Part shown: positions 60,907-64,000 of the stretch, in pieces | Layout: each line of letters opens with the position of its first letter | How positions within the stretch are numbered: the stretch's first letter is position 1 | Assembly (NCBI RefSeq): GCF_014218275.1 | Contig: NZ_AP023213.1 | Coordinates: 3,450,001-3,514,000 of the forward strand | DNA length: 64,000 bases | Direction: 5' to 3' | Source of the DNA: Citrifermentans bremense | GTDB taxonomy: Bacteria > Desulfobacterota > Desulfuromonadia > Geobacterales > Geobacteraceae | The notes under the pieces: generated by a model | What the model was told of the DNA's origin: nothing | The model's input: the letters and a program-made list of their open reading frames with translations, nothing else | Databases searched by the model: none | Translations under genes and position numbers: made by a program

Positions 60907-61641
60907 CTATTTGGGTTTCACGCTGCCAAGTTCCAGAATCACCCTGTATTTATATCCAGACCCGAAATCTTTGTCCTTGGCTATGGTCCCAGATATGGTC
61001 ACTACGTCCCCAACGCCTGGAAGGGCATTCGTGGTAACCACCAGATCGTTGTTTTTCTGCATTGCAGAACCGGTGCCGTCCTGTATGTGAAGCCAGTTCC
61101 GGCCCATAATCCGGGGAGTGACTTTCATCACCTTCCCAGAAACCGAGACCGTCTGTTTGTCAAGTTGGTCGATTTTGTCATAGATGTCGGCGATAGTGTG
61201 TGCGTCAGCACCTTTAGCCGCTTCAACAACGATCCCTTCCTTCGATTCCGGCACCTGTCCGCTGCTACCGGTCGACTTTTTGCTGAGCAACTCCGTCTGC
61301 GCCTCAGACAGGGGAGCACCGCAGAACATGATCAGATCAAAAGTCCGTTTCAAAGCCTTGCTTTCAAAGTCCATCATGGGAGTGCATCCCGTAAACCCAA
61401 GTTGCTGCCCCAACTTCACGTTGGCCATGGGAGGACAAGCTACCCATGCCTTTTTACCGTCTTTCTCTAGGTTGATATAGGTATAATCCCCTGCAGTCGT
61501 TGTCTCTACAACCTTGCCAGTCACCCCAGAGTTCACCGACATGGCGCCCCCCATGCCGCTCGGGGGAACATCGGAGCAGGCCCCAAACCCAGGAGCAGAA
61601 GTTACTAGGACTGCGGTCAACATGCTTATCATCTTTTTCAT
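60907..61641 (-). CDS. Exported OB-fold (nucleic-acid-binding-like) protein
   Basis: The 244-residue protein has a signal sequence with a possible lipobox (GFGAC, weak). It shows two similar segments: GKVVETTTAGDYTYINLEKD with KKAWVACPP near the N-terminus and SGKVMKVTPRIMGRNWLHIQDGTGS with VVTISGTIAKDKDFGSGYKY near the C-terminus, an OB-fold pattern seen in exported proteins of Geobacter. The middle is a Lys/Ser-rich linker. GAGGAG precedes ATG 61641. Confidence 0.75.
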   Translation of the reverse strand: MKKMISMLTAVLVTSAPGFGACSDVPPSGMGGAMSVNSGVTGKVVETTTAGDYTYINLEKDGKKAWVACPPMANVKLGQQLGFTGCTPMMDFESKALKRTFDLIMFCGAPLSEAQTELLSKKSTGSSGQVPESKEGIVVEAAKGADAHTIADIYDKIDQLDKQTVSVSGKVMKVTPRIMGRNWLHIQDGTGSAMQKNNDLVVTTNALPGVGDVVTISGTIAKDKDFGSGYKYRVILELGSVKPK

Positions 61642-62094
61642 CACAACTCCTCGCTTTTGAAGTGGTGCCAACTACCCGGCATAATCGTTTTATCGCCAAA
61701 CAAAATACCACTACTGGCCACACGGAAACAAGCAGATATGTGTGCGCGAAGAAAAACATCCTCCGTGACAGAATCATCCCGCGAAGTGGCATTTTCACAA
61801 CCGTAGGCTAGAGAAGGGGGGCACTGCCTAATAAAATTGTGTGAATGCGGGAGTGAATCCTATCATTTCAGAAGATCTGCCTCTCCGCGGTTAGCGCCGC
61901 CCCAAAGTATTGGGAGGCTCATGCTATAGAAGAGGATAAGATCAGCTTCATACATCTTTTGACTCTTGCGGATAAATAAAGTATAGTTTCCCCCCACTTA
62001 AAGTCACTAGGCATTACAACAAATCGCAGCGCGGGATGCGAAATGCTGCATTCCCAGTACGAGCAGATTCCAATGCTATGAAAGGGTCGCAATA
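61642..62094. other. Intergenic region without recognisable gene
   Basis: This 453-bp divergent gap is lower in G+C than its surroundings and should hold the promoters of both flanking genes. I see no convincing hairpin, RNA gene or open frame with a ribosome site. Confidence 0.6.
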
Positions 62095-63342
62095 ATGAAC
62101 GCTATAACGCGCGTGCTCACTCCACCGGTACTGATTGCTTTACTGCTGATTCTACACACGCAATGCCTAGCAGCAGACAAATACGACAGTTTCACCACAA
62201 CCCCTGTAGTGGGTATCTTCATGCCAGGCAGTTTCAATTCACTGAAGCCGGGTTTAATGACAGGGGTCAAGATTGACAAACAGCTGACAGACGCTTTTGG
62301 GATTGAGGGAGATTTCAGCATGGTAGGTGCCGACGCAAAATCGTCCGGCAGCACTACCCTCTACCTGGCCACCTTTCAGACTATTTATCCTTTTCTCGAA
62401 CGCCCCAATCTCACTCCATTCTTGACGTTCGGTGCTGGCGGAGTCATAGCTGACAAAGGGTCATCGAGCCCTTTAGTAAATTTCGGTCTAGGAGCCAAGT
62501 ACTTCATAAAAAAGGATGTCGCCGTCAGGTTTGATTTCCGAGATGTCGCCGCAAGCAGCCTGGGAAACAGTTTCGAACTGACTGCGGGGGTAAGTTTTGT
62601 CTTCGGCGGAGAAAAGAAGCAGCCCCGCCGCAGGCCGCGCCCACAGATTGCCGCAGCGACACCTATGACGAATCCGGCGTCCACCGCAGCCTCGACTAAC
62701 CTGTCGACACCAACGGCTAAAGACCAGCCTGTTGTAACGCAAAGGAAAACCCCTAAACCAGTTCCCGCATCCCCCGCATCTACAACTGTTGCAACGACGC
62801 CGCAGAGTGTTGCCGTTTCAACGATCGCCACGCCCGGCATTGCCTCCTCTGCATCAAGCGTGCAGCCTTCCCCTGTGGCTGCAGAGAAGACGGCACAAGC
62901 GCCGCGAGAGAACGACAGCACCGAAACAACAGATCAGGCAAAACAAATAGTACCTGGCGCCGAAAAAAAACAAGCGTCAACACCTTCCGTGCCAGTTGCC
63001 GCCCCATTACTCCAAGCCACCTTCGAGTTCGACCTCAACAGCTACAAAATCAAGCCGAGCTTCACCGATGTGGGTAGAAAGATCGGCCTGTTCATGAAGC
63101 GCAACCCACAGATCATTGCACAGATCCATGGACACGCCGATATTACCGGCAGCGATGACCACAACCTCGCGCTTTCAGAGAAACGCGCAGTGCGAACAAA
63201 GCAGTACCTGATGAAGATGTACAACCTCTCTGCCGAGCGGTTCGAAATTCGCACCATGGGCAGTTCCGAACCGATCGCCGATAACACGACAGAGGTCGGC
63301 CGCAAAAAAAACCGCCGGGCCCTCGTCATCATTTTAAAGTAA
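62095..63342 (+). CDS. OmpA-family outer-membrane protein with long Ser/Thr/Ala/Pro linker
   Basis: The 415-residue protein has a signal peptide (cleavage near QCLAADK), a beta-barrel of about 160 residues (FMPGSFNSLKPGLMTGVKID, FGLGAKYFIKKDVAVRFDFRD), a linker of about 115 residues rich in Ser, Thr, Ala and Pro, and a C-terminal OmpA peptidoglycan-binding domain (IHGHADITGSDDHNLALSEKRA, GRKKNRRALVIILK). It ties the outer membrane to the cell wall. Codon use looks less G+C-biased than in the left part of the window. Confidence 0.87.
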   Translation: MNAITRVLTPPVLIALLLILHTQCLAADKYDSFTTTPVVGIFMPGSFNSLKPGLMTGVKIDKQLTDAFGIEGDFSMVGADAKSSGSTTLYLATFQTIYPFLERPNLTPFLTFGAGGVIADKGSSSPLVNFGLGAKYFIKKDVAVRFDFRDVAASSLGNSFELTAGVSFVFGGEKKQPRRRPRPQIAAATPMTNPASTAASTNLSTPTAKDQPVVTQRKTPKPVPASPASTTVATTPQSVAVSTIATPGIASSASSVQPSPVAAEKTAQAPRENDSTETTDQAKQIVPGAEKKQASTPSVPVAAPLLQATFEFDLNSYKIKPSFTDVGRKIGLFMKRNPQIIAQIHGHADITGSDDHNLALSEKRAVRTKQYLMKMYNLSAERFEIRTMGSSEPIADNTTEVGRKKNRRALVIILK

Positions 63343-63361
63343 CCCTTCCCCCCACAATGCC

Positions 63362-63398
63362 TTTTCAGAGACAACCGTCCCCCTGTCTTCTCTGAAAA
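63362..63398. terminator. Intrinsic terminator after the OmpA-like gene
   Basis: TTTTCAGAGA and TCTCTGAAAA form a perfect 10-bp stem 20 bp after the stop codon. A second, G+C-rich hairpin (CGCCGGGGCAG/CTGCCCCGGCG, 63410-63442) follows it. Confidence 0.6.
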
Positions 63399-63442
63399 TG
63401 CACCTCTTCCGCCGGGGCAGTAAACGACCTGCTGCCCCGGCG

Positions 63443-63709
63443 CCTATGCACTGTTCAAAACCTGCACCGCGCCAACACCTCGTAAACCATTAATAACATC
63501 GGCAACTTAGCTTCAAGAGAGCCAAGATCTGATCAGAGCTTTGTCTGCTTGAAGAACACCCGCAAAAGATAACCGTTTTCATAGTTCTCATGACCAGAGC
63601 ATATTTTCATTTTAAATTCAATACGATACAATCTTGCCCCCCATTTTTAACGGTATGGCGTACAATTTGTAACAGGTGGTGAAAGCAAAAATGAGGGAGG
63701 AAAACCATC
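63443..63709. other. Upstream region of the cytochrome gene
   Basis: A low-G+C stretch with no open frame; it should hold the cytochrome promoter. I looked for the cyclic-dinucleotide riboswitch common upstream of Geobacter cytochromes and did not find its conserved bases. Confidence 0.5.
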
Positions 63710-64000
63710 ATGCTCACGACCTGCCTTAAGCGCACACCAGCCAGAATGTTTGCAATCCGTCTCGTGGTGATCGCAAGCATCTTACTCTGGGTCAACAATT
63801 CCCATGCAGCATACTTGGCCGGCAACGCCAAGCCCTTTCACAACGGCGGAACCGGAGAGTGCAATGGGTGCCATTCAACCGGCGCCGTCGAGAGTGGAGT
63901 ACCCAGACGCGGAAACCTGTTAGGTAGCGATGCAAGTTCCACGTGCCTCCGGTGCCACCAGTCCACCGAAGGGTTCCAACACGATGAACCCTATCAAGTC
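63710..64000 (+). CDS. Multiheme c-type cytochrome (partial, N-terminal 97 residues)
   Basis: The frame starts MLTTCLKRTPARMFAIRL with a signal peptide (cleavage near NNSHAAYL) and runs off the right edge. Two heme motifs are already present: CNGCHS and CLRCHQ. GGGAGG precedes the ATG. It resembles Geobacter exported cytochromes with an AYLAGNAKPFHNGG start. Confidence 0.85.
   Translation, partial: MLTTCLKRTPARMFAIRLVVIASILLWVNNSHAAYLAGNAKPFHNGGTGECNGCHSTGAVESGVPRRGNLLGSDASSTCLRCHQSTEGFQHDEPYQV

Noticed and set aside
60768-61037. Rightward open frame after the GDP-fucose operon
   Set aside because: It is antisense to the end of the OB-fold gene, with basic shadow-like composition.
63443-63709. 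GEMM-type riboswitch upstream of the terminal cytochrome
   Set aside because: The conserved core bases and paired helices were not found.

Overview
This 64 kb window is chromosomal DNA of a strictly anaerobic, metal-reducing deltaproteobacterium, almost certainly Geobacteraceae (Geobacter, Citrifermentans or Geomonas type). The evidence is a tungsten-type benzoyl-CoA reductase gene (bamB, cut by the left edge), bamA, bamQ and bamR of the strict-anaerobe benzoyl-CoA pathway, a membrane-linked p-cresol methylhydroxylase cluster of the Geobacter metallireducens type, several c-type cytochromes, sigma-54 regulators and uniformly high G+C codon use. I saw no insertion sequence, prophage, CRISPR array or rRNA.

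Layout. 1-2850: bamB, bamA and a thioesterase. 3028-3968: a GNAT acetyltransferase and an Rrf2 regulator (candidate BgeR). 4285-5598: a CoA-transferase (candidate benzoate activator, Bct) behind a sigma-54 promoter with upstream repeats. 6166-7944: a PAS/sigma-54 activator. 8134-14726: an operon read leftward as bamQ, bamR, SDR, thiolase, amidohydrolase, moaA, fdhD, which carries the dienoyl-CoA product towards beta-oxidation and adds two cofactor-maturation genes. 14872-22691: a molybdenum hydroxylase (FAD, Fe-S and Mo subunits) with XdhC, YqeB, YqeC, a MocA-like protein and a TauE-type exporter. 22862-28530: MarR, TatA, Ptb, tungsten-type AOR with MoaD, SDR and Buk. 28545-39525: a porin, two PCMH flavoproteins, a Tat-signal protein, PCMH cytochrome, tetraheme cytochrome, Rieske, split cytochrome b, an Fe-S/FAD oxidoreductase and a polytopic membrane protein. 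40356-42104: a divergent XylR/DmpR-like regulator. 42108-46129: radical SAM protein, VWA/MoxR pair and an IclR regulator. From 46500 rightward the content is general: tRNA-fMet, envelope proteins, carbonic anhydrase, TadG-like protein, OFA-type MFS carrier, histidine kinase, tRNA-Arg, a GDP-fucose operon (gmd, fcl, phosphomannomutase), an OmpA-like protein and the start of a multiheme cytochrome.

How it fits together. p-Cresol would be oxidised in the periplasm by the PCMH alpha/alpha' flavocytochrome, with electrons passing to a bc-type complex encoded in the same run. Aldehyde and acid steps would follow through AOR, SDR and CoA enzymes, converging on benzoyl-CoA, which BamB reduces and BamR, BamQ and BamA open to a C7 dicarboxyl-CoA for thiolytic breakdown. 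Control appears layered. A 16-bp site, TGGTA-N6-TAC(C/T)(A/T), lies upstream of bamB, bamA, the GNAT/Rrf2 pair, bamQ, the XylR-like regulator and the IclR gene. Sigma-54 promoters lie in front of the CoA-transferase, the MFS carrier and probably the PCMH operon. One PCMH flavoprotein has lost the FAD-linking tyrosine and three other active-site residues. The Mo hydroxylase lacks the extra Fe-S insertion of classical 4-hydroxybenzoyl-CoA reductase and is packaged with selenium-trait proteins.
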